Source: Halobacteriales archaeon QS_9_67_15
GTDB lineage: Archaea > Halobacteriota > Halobacteria > Halobacteriales > Haloarculaceae
Assembly: GCA_003023165.1 (NCBI GenBank)
Contig: PXSD01000016.1
Coordinates: 854-9,640 of the forward strand
DNA length: 8,787 nucleotides
Reading direction: 5' to 3'
Shown: in pieces, positions 1 to 6,256 of the stretch
Numbering within the stretch: position 1 is the stretch's first letter
Layout of the letters: each line of letters begins with the position of its first letter
Translations under genes and position numbers: made by a program
The notes under the pieces: generated by a model
What the model saw: the letters and a program-made list of their open reading frames with translations, nothing else
What the model was told of the DNA's origin: nothing
The model's database searches: none

Positions 1-137
1 CCGTCGAACCGGTCGCCCCGGAGCCAGTCGGGGGCCTCGAACCCCTCGGCCGTAAGGCCCGATTCGAGGTACTTCGCCGAGTTCTCCCGGGGGACGGCGG
101 CCGGTGCAGTCTGAAAGGTGCGACAGAGTCGTGTCAT
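1..137 (-). CDS. CitE-like (HpcH/HpaI) lyase, probable beta-methylmalyl-CoA lyase, N-terminal part only
   Basis: The first 45 codons of a leftward gene that runs off the left edge. The ATG (137-135) overlaps the TGA of the mesaconyl-CoA hydratase gene as ATGA, a 4-nt overlap typical of translational coupling, and I see no Shine-Dalgarno sequence of its own. The protein begins MTRLCRTFQTAPAAVP and continues through AKYLESGLTAEGFEAPDW. I recognise this as the usual start of haloarchaeal CitE-family proteins, but the catalytic barrel lies outside the window. In the methylaspartate cycle this family cleaves beta-methylmalyl-CoA into propionyl-CoA and glyoxylate, which is the step directly after the upstream mch product, so position supports the call. 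The last visible residues (RGDRFDG) do not look familiar to me for the family. Another aldolase of the HpcH/HpaI superfamily cannot be excluded from 45 residues. Confidence 0.62.
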   Translation of the reverse strand, partial: MTRLCRTFQTAPAAVPRENSAKYLESGLTAEGFEAPDWLRGDRFD

Positions 138-1252
138 GAGTCGGTGTGGGTGTCGGTGGTCTCGGTTGCAGTGATTCTCTCGTCGGTCGATTCGCGGTCC
201 ACGAGCGCGCGGCGAGTGCCGGAGTAGACCGGGCGCTCGTCGCCGGTGAACGCGACGTGCTCGAAGGTGACTTCGCCCGCTCGCGACGGCCCGCGTGACC
301 CGTCCGCGTCGAGGACGCGGGTGAACCCGAAGACGGTGTCGCCGGCGGTCACGAAGTCGTGGAAGCGCTCGTCCGCGAAGCCGAGTTCGCGGTAGGTCCG
401 CTCGTCCGAGCGGGCGTGACCCAGCGCCGTCGAGCGGGTCACGTCGCCGTAGGCGACCGGTTCGCCCGAGGGCGACTCGGCCATCGCCGCGGCGTTGTGG
501 TGCTGTCTGGCGGTGTTGAGCGTCGCCAGCGGCAGGGCCGCGACAGTCAGGTCGTCCATCGTCCGCCCGCGTTCGTGCCGATATGCGACCGCGGCGTCGG
601 CGTCGTCGGCTTCGTCGAGCGCTCGCCTGAAGTCCTCGAACGCGCCGCCGTCGGGCGTGACGAAGGTCTCCGGGAGGGCGGGCGCGTCGCCGGAATCACC
701 GGCCCCTGCCGGTTCCGACTGGCCGCTGTCCGTCGCGGCCGGGTCGCGCCGCGGGATCATGTTCGTCCGCTCGTAGGAGACGAGCGTCTCGCCGGAGTCG
801 GCGTCGATACCCCGTGTCCCCCAGGTAACGATGCCGTACTCGGGGCGCGAACTCGACGTCCGACTGTCTCTGACGGTCGACTCGACGCGGAGTTCGGTCC
901 CCGGCGTCACGCCGTGGCGATGGAACTGCACGTCGTCGCGGCCGAGGAAGTAGCCGCCCCTCTCGCTGAGGTCCTCGACGGAGAGGCCCATCACGGCCGC
1001 GAGCAGGTAGTCCGGGTGTATCGGTGGTTCGTCGAAGCCACGGTCCCGCGCGGCGTCGGTTCGCCAGTACGCCGGGTCGTGGTTGAGTGTCTGGCTCATC
1101 CACGTCTCGTTGCCGTGGCGAGTCAGTCTGAGACCCGGCGCGTGTTCGATCACCGCGTCCTCGGTGAACTCCTCGAAGTAGTTGCCCTTCTCCCGGGTGT
1201 CGGCGCGGTCGAGTGCGGCGGCGAACGTCTCTGGGTCGGTCCAGTCAGTCAT
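134..1252 (-). CDS. mch: Mesaconyl-CoA hydratase (beta-methylmalyl-CoA dehydratase), two-hotdog MaoC-type
   Basis: A 372-residue cytoplasmic protein with two hotdog (MaoC-like) halves. The first spans about residues 20-167 (GNYFEEFTED near 23-32, NETWMSQTLNHDPAYW near 48-63, Y160-ERTN strand). The second spans about 224-352 (HERGRTMDDL near 226-235, LATLNTARQHHN near 242-253). They are joined by a Gly/Ser/Ala/Asp-rich linker (about 168-196) that looks disordered. Double-hotdog hydratases of this length add water to mesaconyl-C1-CoA to give beta-methylmalyl-CoA in the methylaspartate cycle; the family is inferred from sequence pattern and the substrate mainly from the neighbours. The ATG at 1252 has a good Shine-Dalgarno sequence (GGGAGGTGG, 1267-1259) inside the end of mal, and the two genes overlap by 8 nt. 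Its TGA overlaps the next start. A different MaoC-type enoyl-CoA hydratase is the alternative, made unlikely by the operon. Confidence 0.88.
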   Translation of the reverse strand: MTDWTDPETFAAALDRADTREKGNYFEEFTEDAVIEHAPGLRLTRHGNETWMSQTLNHDPAYWRTDAARDRGFDEPPIHPDYLLAAVMGLSVEDLSERGGYFLGRDDVQFHRHGVTPGTELRVESTVRDSRTSSSRPEYGIVTWGTRGIDADSGETLVSYERTNMIPRRDPAATDSGQSEPAGAGDSGDAPALPETFVTPDGGAFEDFRRALDEADDADAAVAYRHERGRTMDDLTVAALPLATLNTARQHHNAAAMAESPSGEPVAYGDVTRSTALGHARSDERTYRELGFADERFHDFVTAGDTVFGFTRVLDADGSRGPSRAGEVTFEHVAFTGDERPVYSGTRRALVDRESTDERITATETTDTHTDS

Positions 1253-2516
1253 CGGCGGCCACCTCCCGGCCCGACCGCTCGTGGCGTGCGAGCGTCCTGC
1301 GCATCTCGTTGGTGACGACCATGTACCCCTCGTCGAAGCCCATGCCGGGCTTGGCGAGGATCTGCCCGGCGTCCGTCGCGAGCGCGACGTGGACGCAGGC
1401 CCGCGCCGACACGGCCGTCTCGTTGCAGGTCCCGCCGAGATACGCGCGAATGTCGGTCCCCTCGCACTCGGCCACGGCGCGGGCGCTCCGCTGGATCCCG
1501 CCGAGGTCCGGCGTCTTCACCTGGACCACGTCGGCGGCGTCCGCCTCGACAAACGTCTGTACGTCGTCGAACGTGTTGCACCACTCGTCGGCGACGATAT
1601 CGACGGGGACACCGGCATCGGCGAGTCCGTCGCGGAGTTCCGCCATCTCGCGTATCTGGTCGGCGCGTCCACCGGCGTCCATCGGCCCCTCGACCTGGAG
1701 CGGGTGCGGGTCGGCCGCGGCCGCCAGGTCGGCGAAGTAGTCGATGACCTCGTCGCGGTCGTACGGCGGCCCGAACAGTTCGCCGATCATGCCGTACACG
1801 TCGACGTGGAACCGCGGGGAGTAGTCGACCGGCCCGAGTTCGGTCGCGCGGTCGCCGAGCCACGCCAGGTACTCGACCAATCGTTCGCCGTCGCTCCCGA
1901 GTTTCTCCTCGCTGTTGAACAGCCCGTGCGGGAGCACCGGCACGCCCTTGACGAGCATCTTCTCGGCGTTCCGACGGCGTGCGTCGCCCGACTGGCCGAA
2001 GACCGGGACTGGGTCCGTCGCCGGCGTGGCGTTCATGACGTCTGCGAGCACGTCGGTCGGCGTGCCCCGTCGCGCTCGCGCTGCGCCGAACAGCAGCGCC
2101 TGCGAGACGCCGTATCTGACGGCTGTGTGGAGTGCACCGCCGCACGCTCGGGCAGAGGGAAGCATCTCGACCACGGAGACGTTGTCCGTGAACGCTCGCG
2201 GGTCCCGGCCGCGAAGCGCCTCGCCGACGTGGTCCTCGACGACAGGCGCGTACGCTCCGGCGCGGAACAGCGGGTCGCGGCCGCCGGCCCCGGAGTACTG
2301 GACCGCGGCGCAGTCGCCGCGGACGACGCTCCCGTCCGAGAGTTCGAGTTCGACGATCAGCGCCTCGCCCGCCTGTCGCACGTCGTCGAACCCCTCCGTG
2401 ACCGGCTCGCCCGTGTAGGCGAACCCGTCTTCGGCGGCACCGGTCTTGATGGCCCGCTGGTCGTCGAAGTAGAAGCCCGAAACTCCCGGAACGGCCCGGA
2501 CTGCCTCAATCTGCAT
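1245..2516 (-). CDS. mal: Methylaspartate ammonia-lyase
   Basis: A 423-residue enolase-superfamily enzyme, close to the roughly 413 residues of the clostridial enzyme. It removes ammonia from (2S,3S)-3-methylaspartate to give mesaconate. The key family motifs are present (numbered from the ATG at 2516): His197 in VLPHGLFN, the metal ligands Asp239 (VDVYG), Glu276 (EGP) and Asp310 (ADEW), the catalytic base Lys334 in QVKTPDLGG, and Cys364 in GGTCNET. A conserved C-terminal AKPGMGFDEG block follows. These fit the clostridial residues His194, Lys331 and Cys361 with a constant offset. An in-frame GTG at 2525 is possible, but it overlaps the Shine-Dalgarno sequence GGGAGGTGAG (2530-2521), which is ideally placed for the ATG at 2516. 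The gene therefore overlaps glmE by 11 nt and mch by 8 nt. It acts between glutamate mutase and mesaconate activation. Confidence 0.96.
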   Translation of the reverse strand: MQIEAVRAVPGVSGFYFDDQRAIKTGAAEDGFAYTGEPVTEGFDDVRQAGEALIVELELSDGSVVRGDCAAVQYSGAGGRDPLFRAGAYAPVVEDHVGEALRGRDPRAFTDNVSVVEMLPSARACGGALHTAVRYGVSQALLFGAARARRGTPTDVLADVMNATPATDPVPVFGQSGDARRRNAEKMLVKGVPVLPHGLFNSEEKLGSDGERLVEYLAWLGDRATELGPVDYSPRFHVDVYGMIGELFGPPYDRDEVIDYFADLAAAADPHPLQVEGPMDAGGRADQIREMAELRDGLADAGVPVDIVADEWCNTFDDVQTFVEADAADVVQVKTPDLGGIQRSARAVAECEGTDIRAYLGGTCNETAVSARACVHVALATDAGQILAKPGMGFDEGYMVVTNEMRRTLARHERSGREVAADD

Positions 2517-3999
2517 CGCTCTCACCTCCCTGTGGGCCGACCCCGTCGCCCGGGCCGCCGGTGTCGCCGTCGCTGGCGGTGGGTCGACCGATCAGCTTCC
2601 CGTCGCTGATGGCATCGACGTCGTCGGCGACCATCCGGAACGACCGGCTTCGGCCCTCTGTCCGTGCGCGCTGGTCGAGGCGCGCGCCGTGGACCTCCTT
2701 GACCTCGTCGGGGACGGCGAGGTCGCCCCACTCGAGCACTCGGACGCGGCCGTCGTCGTCCCGTGCGGGGAGGACGGCCGCCGCCGCGCTGTCGCTCGGT
2801 GCGAAGGGCACGTCGAGCGCGCCGGACTCGAAGGCCGCGACCGTCCCCTGGGCCACGTCGCCGTCGCCGTGCGAGAAGACCGTCTCTACCAGCGAGCGCG
2901 CCGTGCGCTCGATTATCTCCTGTTCCTCGTCGATGCCGTCAATGACGATCTCCTGTTCGAGCATCATATCTACGAGCTGTCTCGTCGTGCGCAGGCCGGC
3001 GGCGTTGGCCTCGCGAGTGGGGACGCCCTGGAACTCCTGTGGCGACTTGGTGATGACCTTGTCCGGGCGAGCGAGCGCCGCCGTCGCGCCGCCGAGACCG
3101 ATAACGCCGTTGGCGCGGGCCTCGTCGGGCGGGAACCCGCCCATCCATTCGTGGAAGACGGTGGTAGCGACCACGTCGTCGGGGAGGTATTCCTCGCCGA
3201 GGTCCCGGAGTGCGCGGAGCGCGGCCACGTCCTGGACGACGTTCCCGACCTGTCCGTAGCCGAGCGTGAGCGAGCGGACCCCCTGGGTGGCCGCGAGGAG
3301 GCCTTCGAGGATCATCACCGCGATGGCGATGGCCGGCGGAACGAGCGTGCCGGTGAGCGGACCGAACGGTTCGCGGTTGATCCGGACGCCTCGCTCGGTG
3401 TACGCGCCGCAGAGCCGGTCGACGAACTGCCAGTGTTCGATGGTCTCTTCGAGGTCGTGTTCCTTCGTGTACGGGATGTTGTACGAGACCGGGCCGCCCT
3501 CGAAGCTCTGGAACCCGCCCGCCAGCGTGACGATGGCGAGCAGTCGAGCGTCGGGCGTCCCGTGGCGAACCTCGACCGGCGCGTCGACCGACCGGATCAG
3601 GTCTCGACAGGCGTCGACGCCGTGGTTGACGGCCGGGAAGCCGTTAAGCGTGTCGTCGCCCGAGTCGCGGGCGTCGGCGAGGCCCTCGGCGGCCTTCTCG
3701 TACTCGTTGTCGCGCGTGTACGAGTCGATGGTCGTCGGGAGCAGGTCGGCACCCCCCTCCGTCTCCAAATACCGGAGGAGCTCGACCTGGTCGTCGAGTC
3801 GCGGAATACCGGCGCGGGGCTGGAGGAGCGGGTCGTCGGCCGACTCCAGCACCTCGGCGAACCGCTTGTGCCCCGGGAGCGATTCGTGGAACTCGACGGC
3901 GTCCTCGAAGTCCGCGTCAGCACCGGTCGGCCACCGACCCCTGAGTTCGGATTCGGTCTCCCGAAGCTGTTCACCGGCGATCAGTTCGTCACGAAGCAT
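2506..3999 (-). CDS. glmE: Glutamate mutase (methylaspartate mutase) epsilon subunit
   Basis: A 497-residue catalytic TIM-barrel subunit (483 residues in clostridia), also called MutE or MamB. With the sigma subunit and adenosylcobalamin it converts L-glutamate to (2S,3S)-3-methylaspartate by radical rearrangement. The substrate-binding arginine claw fits Arg62 (QPRAG), Arg96 (DSYTRDN) and Arg145 (VRHGTPDA). Glu167, Tyr173 and Tyr177 lie in FEGGPVSYNIPY, and Lys318/Glu322 in TKSPQEFQG; all correspond to clostridial positions with small constant offsets. LTLGYGQVGN near 245-254 and FHEWMGGFPPDEA near 282-294 are typical of the family. The last 20 or so residues are a Gly/Asp-rich tail, and their GGE codons hold the Shine-Dalgarno sequence of mal. 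The ATG at 3999 follows directly on a TAG that closes a 12-codon mini-ORF. Upstream of the ATG there is only a weak GGGGGT, so translation may depend on coupling to glmS. Confidence 0.97.
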   Translation of the reverse strand: MLRDELIAGEQLRETESELRGRWPTGADADFEDAVEFHESLPGHKRFAEVLESADDPLLQPRAGIPRLDDQVELLRYLETEGGADLLPTTIDSYTRDNEYEKAAEGLADARDSGDDTLNGFPAVNHGVDACRDLIRSVDAPVEVRHGTPDARLLAIVTLAGGFQSFEGGPVSYNIPYTKEHDLEETIEHWQFVDRLCGAYTERGVRINREPFGPLTGTLVPPAIAIAVMILEGLLAATQGVRSLTLGYGQVGNVVQDVAALRALRDLGEEYLPDDVVATTVFHEWMGGFPPDEARANGVIGLGGATAALARPDKVITKSPQEFQGVPTREANAAGLRTTRQLVDMMLEQEIVIDGIDEEQEIIERTARSLVETVFSHGDGDVAQGTVAAFESGALDVPFAPSDSAAAAVLPARDDDGRVRVLEWGDLAVPDEVKEVHGARLDQRARTEGRSRSFRMVADDVDAISDGKLIGRPTASDGDTGGPGDGVGPQGGESDAD

Positions 4000-4041
4000 C
4001 TACTCGGACCCCCGCCGGGCGCGTTCGTCGCGGAGCATCTA
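3984..4041 (-). repeat. 19-nt imperfect direct repeat across the glmS-glmE junction
   Basis: TAGATGCTYCGYGACGAAC occurs twice on the minus strand, at 4041-4023 and 4002-3984, with start points 39 nt (13 codons) apart. The two differences (CTC/CTT and CGC/CGT) are both silent in the shared reading frame. Each copy contains a stop codon directly followed by a start codon. The match is direct from the sequence; the origin by duplication is inferred. Confidence 0.85.
4000..4038 (-). other. 12-codon mini-ORF duplicating the start of glmE
   Basis: Between the glmS stop and the glmE start the sequence reads as ATG, eleven sense codons and TAG, coding MLRDERARRGSE. The first five residues equal those of GlmE (MLRDE). 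The mini-ORF ATG abuts the glmS TAG, its own TAG abuts the glmE ATG, and its frame is that of glmE. It has no clear Shine-Dalgarno sequence. It could be a relic of a small duplication, a coupling device for reinitiation, or chance. Nothing here shows that it is translated. Confidence 0.45.
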
Positions 4042-4479
4042 CGTGTTCACGCTGGCCCGTTCGGGTTCGGTCGCGGTCATGTCGAGGTCCCGTTCGAGCG
4101 AGGCGACGACAGCCTCGGGGTCGGTCTCGGCGTCGAAGACGCGGTCGAAGCCGAGCGTCCGGAACGTCTGCTCGGTCTCCGCCCAGTCGTTCTGGCCGAC
4201 CGCGAGGTTGCCGCCGATGTAGGTGATGGCGTCGCAACCCGCCTCGGCGAGTTGTTCGTGGAGCCCCTGACAGTCCTGCCGGGCGTGCCCGTACAGTGAC
4301 GAGACGAGTACAGCGCCGGCGTCCTCGGCGGCCGCTGCCGAGACGAACTCGGCCTTGGCGGTCTGTACGCCGAGGTTCTCGACGTCGAATCCGGCGGCTG
4401 TCAGCGCTTGTTCGAGGATCGTGATCCCGACGACGTGCGCGTCGGAGCCGATCACACCGAGGATGACTGTCTGCCCCAT
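4039..4479 (-). CDS. glmS: Glutamate mutase sigma subunit (B12-binding)
   Basis: A 146-residue cobalamin-binding Rossmann-like subunit (137 residues in clostridia), also called MutS or MamA; not the glucosamine-phosphate synthase of the same symbol. Motifs are the DxHxxG signature SDAHVVG (about residues 12-18 from the ATG), whose His replaces the lower base of B12, then SSLYGH and YIGGNL, which line the nucleotide-tail pocket. It forms the B12 interface of the mutase with GlmE. An in-frame GTG at 4506 would add nine residues, but that codon sits only a few bases downstream of the TATA box, ahead of the expected transcript start near 4490. The ATG at 4479, matching the family's N-terminus, is therefore preferred. 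This is the first gene of the leftward operon. Its TAG stop (4041-4039) is followed immediately by an ATG that opens the glmS-glmE mini-ORF. Confidence 0.95.
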   Translation of the reverse strand: MGQTVILGVIGSDAHVVGITILEQALTAAGFDVENLGVQTAKAEFVSAAAAEDAGAVLVSSLYGHARQDCQGLHEQLAEAGCDAITYIGGNLAVGQNDWAETEQTFRTLGFDRVFDAETDPEAVVASLERDLDMTATEPERASVNT

Positions 4480-4508
4480 GTGAGTGTCTGCACCGATGCG
4501 GGCCACCG

Positions 4509-4521
4509 TAATAAATATAAT
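4509..4521 (-). promoter_or_regulatory. TATA box of the glmS-glmE-mal-mch operon
   Basis: On the minus strand ATTATATTTATTA is by far the most AT-rich element before glmS, with purine-rich GAAAGA just upstream as a possible BRE. A start of transcription about 26 nt downstream would fall near 4490, leaving a leader of about ten bases before the ATG at 4479. This spacing is the main reason for rejecting the GTG at 4506 as the start. Confidence 0.65.
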
Positions 4522-4547
4522 GGTCTTTCATGATGGTCTTGGTAACC
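4520..4547 (-). promoter_or_regulatory. Possible operator: direct repeat AAGACCAT next to the glmS TATA box
   Basis: On the minus strand AAGACCAT occurs at 4540-4533 and 4527-4520, 13 nt apart start to start. The second copy runs straight into the TATA element. The palindrome TCATGA (4528-4533) lies between the copies and GGTAACC (4541-4547) flanks the outer one. This is the BRE and upstream activator region of the archaeal promoter, so binding of a regulator of the methylaspartate-cycle genes is plausible. No known haloarchaeal regulator site is recognised. Confidence 0.35.
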
Positions 4548-4584
4548 GTTCACACAGGCCCGTATGACGGCGAAATTCAGTATG

Positions 4585-4608
4585 TAATTATTTATCACTA
4601 AGTTTTAT
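4585..4608 (+). promoter_or_regulatory. Promoter of the CoA-transferase gene mct
   Basis: Two AT-rich elements precede mct: TAATTATTTAT (4585-4595) and TTTTAT (4603-4608). The nearer one would place the transcript start at about the ATG (4633), giving a leaderless mRNA, which fits the absence of a Shine-Dalgarno sequence. The farther one would give a leader of about 17 nt. The promoter is back-to-back with that of glmS, so the whole pathway can be controlled from one 150-bp region. Confidence 0.5.
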
Positions 4609-4632
4609 GGCCGGTGGGCGCTTCGGGCCGGT

Positions 4633-5826
4633 ATGGGCGCACTGTCGGACTTGCGCGTGATCGACCTGACGCAGGTGCTCGCCGGGCCGTACTGTACGAT
4701 GTTGCTCGCGGACATGGGTGCGGACGTAGTGAAAGTAGAGCGGCCGGGCGGCGACCTCATCCGGTCGAATCCGCCGTTCGTCGACGACGCCGAAGACGAA
4801 GCCTACGGCGGCTACTTCCAAAGCGTCAACCGCAACAAGCGGTCGCTGGAACTCGACCTCGGTGACTCCGAGGACCGCGCGGACTTCCTCTCGCTGGTCG
4901 AGACGGCGGACGTGGTCGTCGAGAACTACCGGGCGGGCACGATGGAGCAGTTCGATCTGGGCTACGAGACGCTCCGGGAGCACAACCCCGGCCTGATCTA
5001 CTCCTCGATCCGCGGCTTCGGCGACCCGCGAACGGGCGAGACCGACCGACAGGGCCAGCCCTCCTTCGACCTCGTCGCGCAGGCGCTCGGCGGCGTGATG
5101 GAGATCACCGGCCGGCCCGACGGCCCGCCGACGAAGGTCGGCCCCGGCATCGGCGACCTCTTCACGGCAGTGCTCAACGCGGTCGGTATCCTCGGAGCGG
5201 TCCACCACCGCGACCGCACGGGCGAGGGGCAGTACGTCGACACCGCCATGTACGACGCGATGGTCTCGATGTGCGAACGGACGGTCTACCAGTACTCCTA
5301 CAGCGACGAAGCCCCCACTCGACGCGGGAACGCGCACCCGACCCTGTTCCCCTACAACGCCTTCGAGACGAGCGACGGCCACGTCGTGATCGCGGCGTTC
5401 TCCGACGGCCACTGGCGCGCGCTCTGTGCGGCCATGGACCGCCCGGACCTCGCCGCCGAGTACCCGACCGGGAGCGACCGCCTCGCCGAGCGCGAGACGC
5501 TCCGCGAGGAGATCGCCGAGTGGACGCGGACACGAACGGTCGAGGCGGTCGTCGACGCGCTCGGCGGTGCGGTCCCCGCTGCGCCGGTCCAGGACACGAG
5601 CGACATCTTCGAGGACCCGCACGTCCACACCCGCGAGATGCTCGCAGACGTCGACCAGCCCGGGGCCGACGAGTCCGTCACCATCGCGGGCAGTCCGATC
5701 AAGCTGAGCGAGACGCCGACCGGCGTCGAGCGCCGCGCACCGCTGCTCGACGAACACCGCGACGAACTGCTCGAGTCGAGCGCGCGCACTGAAGACGACG
5801 GCGAACCGGCCCACGGCGACGACTAA
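4633..5826 (+). CDS. mct: Family III CoA-transferase, probable succinyl-CoA:mesaconate CoA-transferase
   Basis: A 397-residue CaiB/BaiF (family III, formyl-CoA-transferase-like) protein. The N-terminus has the family block LRVIDLTQVLAGPYCTMLLADMG-type sequence with KVERP (residues 34-38), then NRNKRSLELD near 67-75 and ENYRAGTME near 97-105. Asp146 in PSFDLVAQALGG is the likely catalytic aspartate that forms the acyl-aspartyl intermediate. The conserved GxGIGDLFTA-type segment follows at about 170-179, and DPHVHTREM (328-336) marks the C-terminal part. Family membership is clear from sequence. The substrate pair (CoA moved from succinyl-CoA to mesaconate, giving mesaconyl-C1-CoA) is inferred from its position opposite the glutamate mutase, methylaspartate lyase and mesaconyl-CoA hydratase genes, the setting in which this enzyme is known in Haloarcula. 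The C-terminal 20 residues are acidic and probably disordered. No Shine-Dalgarno sequence is present; the mRNA is probably leaderless. Confidence 0.88.
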   Translation: MGALSDLRVIDLTQVLAGPYCTMLLADMGADVVKVERPGGDLIRSNPPFVDDAEDEAYGGYFQSVNRNKRSLELDLGDSEDRADFLSLVETADVVVENYRAGTMEQFDLGYETLREHNPGLIYSSIRGFGDPRTGETDRQGQPSFDLVAQALGGVMEITGRPDGPPTKVGPGIGDLFTAVLNAVGILGAVHHRDRTGEGQYVDTAMYDAMVSMCERTVYQYSYSDEAPTRRGNAHPTLFPYNAFETSDGHVVIAAFSDGHWRALCAAMDRPDLAAEYPTGSDRLAERETLREEIAEWTRTRTVEAVVDALGGAVPAAPVQDTSDIFEDPHVHTREMLADVDQPGADESVTIAGSPIKLSETPTGVERRAPLLDEHRDELLESSARTEDDGEPAHGDD

Positions 5827-5870
5827 GTGCTCGAGAGCGACCGGAGGCCCGACGGAGAAGTCGTCCAGAG

Positions 5871-5910
5871 CCGTTATATTTTGTGAGAACTGCGAGGGAT
5901 AGTTTATAAG
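5871..5910 (+). promoter_or_regulatory. AT-rich promoter region before the small membrane-protein gene
   Basis: Two AT-rich elements lie in the 124-bp gap after mct: GTTATATTTTG (about 5873-5883) and AGTTTATAAG (5901-5910). The second is a good TATA box and would start transcription near 5931, about 20 nt before the ATG at 5951. The first, with a run of four T, could instead be an upstream promoter or the T-tract terminator of mct. Nothing else is seen in this gap. Confidence 0.5.
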
Positions 5911-5950
5911 CGGCCGTGATCGACGTTGAGAGACAGTAGACACGACAGCT

Positions 5951-6256
5951 ATGAGTTTGGATTCCACACACCACTCGTATTCCTCCCCTAATGGATACGA
6001 CACAGATGACGAGACGGGTCCGGACAGACCGGAGACCGGGTCGGTCTGGTGGGTCGAACTGTCTCTCGGCGCTCTCTGTCTGCTTTCGGCCGGCGCAGTC
6101 GCTCTGGCACAGACATCGGTCGGCCCACTGTCCAGTGTGCGATTCGTTTACGGAACTATCCCCGCGGCCCTGTATCTCGTCGTCGCGACGGCCATAGGCC
6201 TCAGCTTTCTCCAGTCCGGGATCCAGCGAACGCCAGATACTGACCGACTACGCTGA
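5951..6256 (+). CDS. Small hypothetical membrane protein with two predicted transmembrane segments
   Basis: A 101-residue protein of no family I recognise. Residues 1-31 are polar and rich in Ser, His, Asp and Thr, with no signal peptide. Two hydrophobic stretches follow, at about 33-53 (VELSLGALCLLSAGAVALAQ) and 67-87 (YGTIPAALYLVVATAIGLSF), then a short polar tail ending DTDRLR. This suggests a helical hairpin in the cell membrane with both ends on the same side. A TATA box lies about 45 nt before the ATG, so it appears to have its own promoter, and no Shine-Dalgarno sequence is visible. Its TGA lies inside the end of the convergent methyltransferase gene (9-nt tail-to-tail overlap). Compositional bias and the promoter support a real gene. 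There is no evidence linking it to the methylaspartate cycle genes upstream. Confidence 0.72.
   Translation: MSLDSTHHSYSSPNGYDTDDETGPDRPETGSVWWVELSLGALCLLSAGAVALAQTSVGPLSSVRFVYGTIPAALYLVVATAIGLSFLQSGIQRTPDTDRLR

Noticed and set aside
2517..2525. GTG start at 2525 for mal.
   Set aside because: It lies inside the Shine-Dalgarno sequence that serves the ATG at 2516.
2689..4299. Long plus-strand open frame of 536 codons opposite glmE and glmS, with others at 359-1315 and 1182-2609.
   Set aside because: They lie antisense to genes with intact catalytic motifs, have Arg/Val/Glu-skewed composition with no recognisable domain, and are expected where GC-rich third positions suppress stop codons on the other strand.
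4480..4506. GTG start at 4506 that would lengthen GlmS by nine residues.
   Set aside because: It falls ahead of the likely transcript start given by the TATA box, and the family begins near the ATG at 4479.
4588..6003. Minus-strand open frame of 471 codons opposite mct.
   Set aside because: It is antisense to a clear family III CoA-transferase, runs across two promoter regions and shows no domain pattern.
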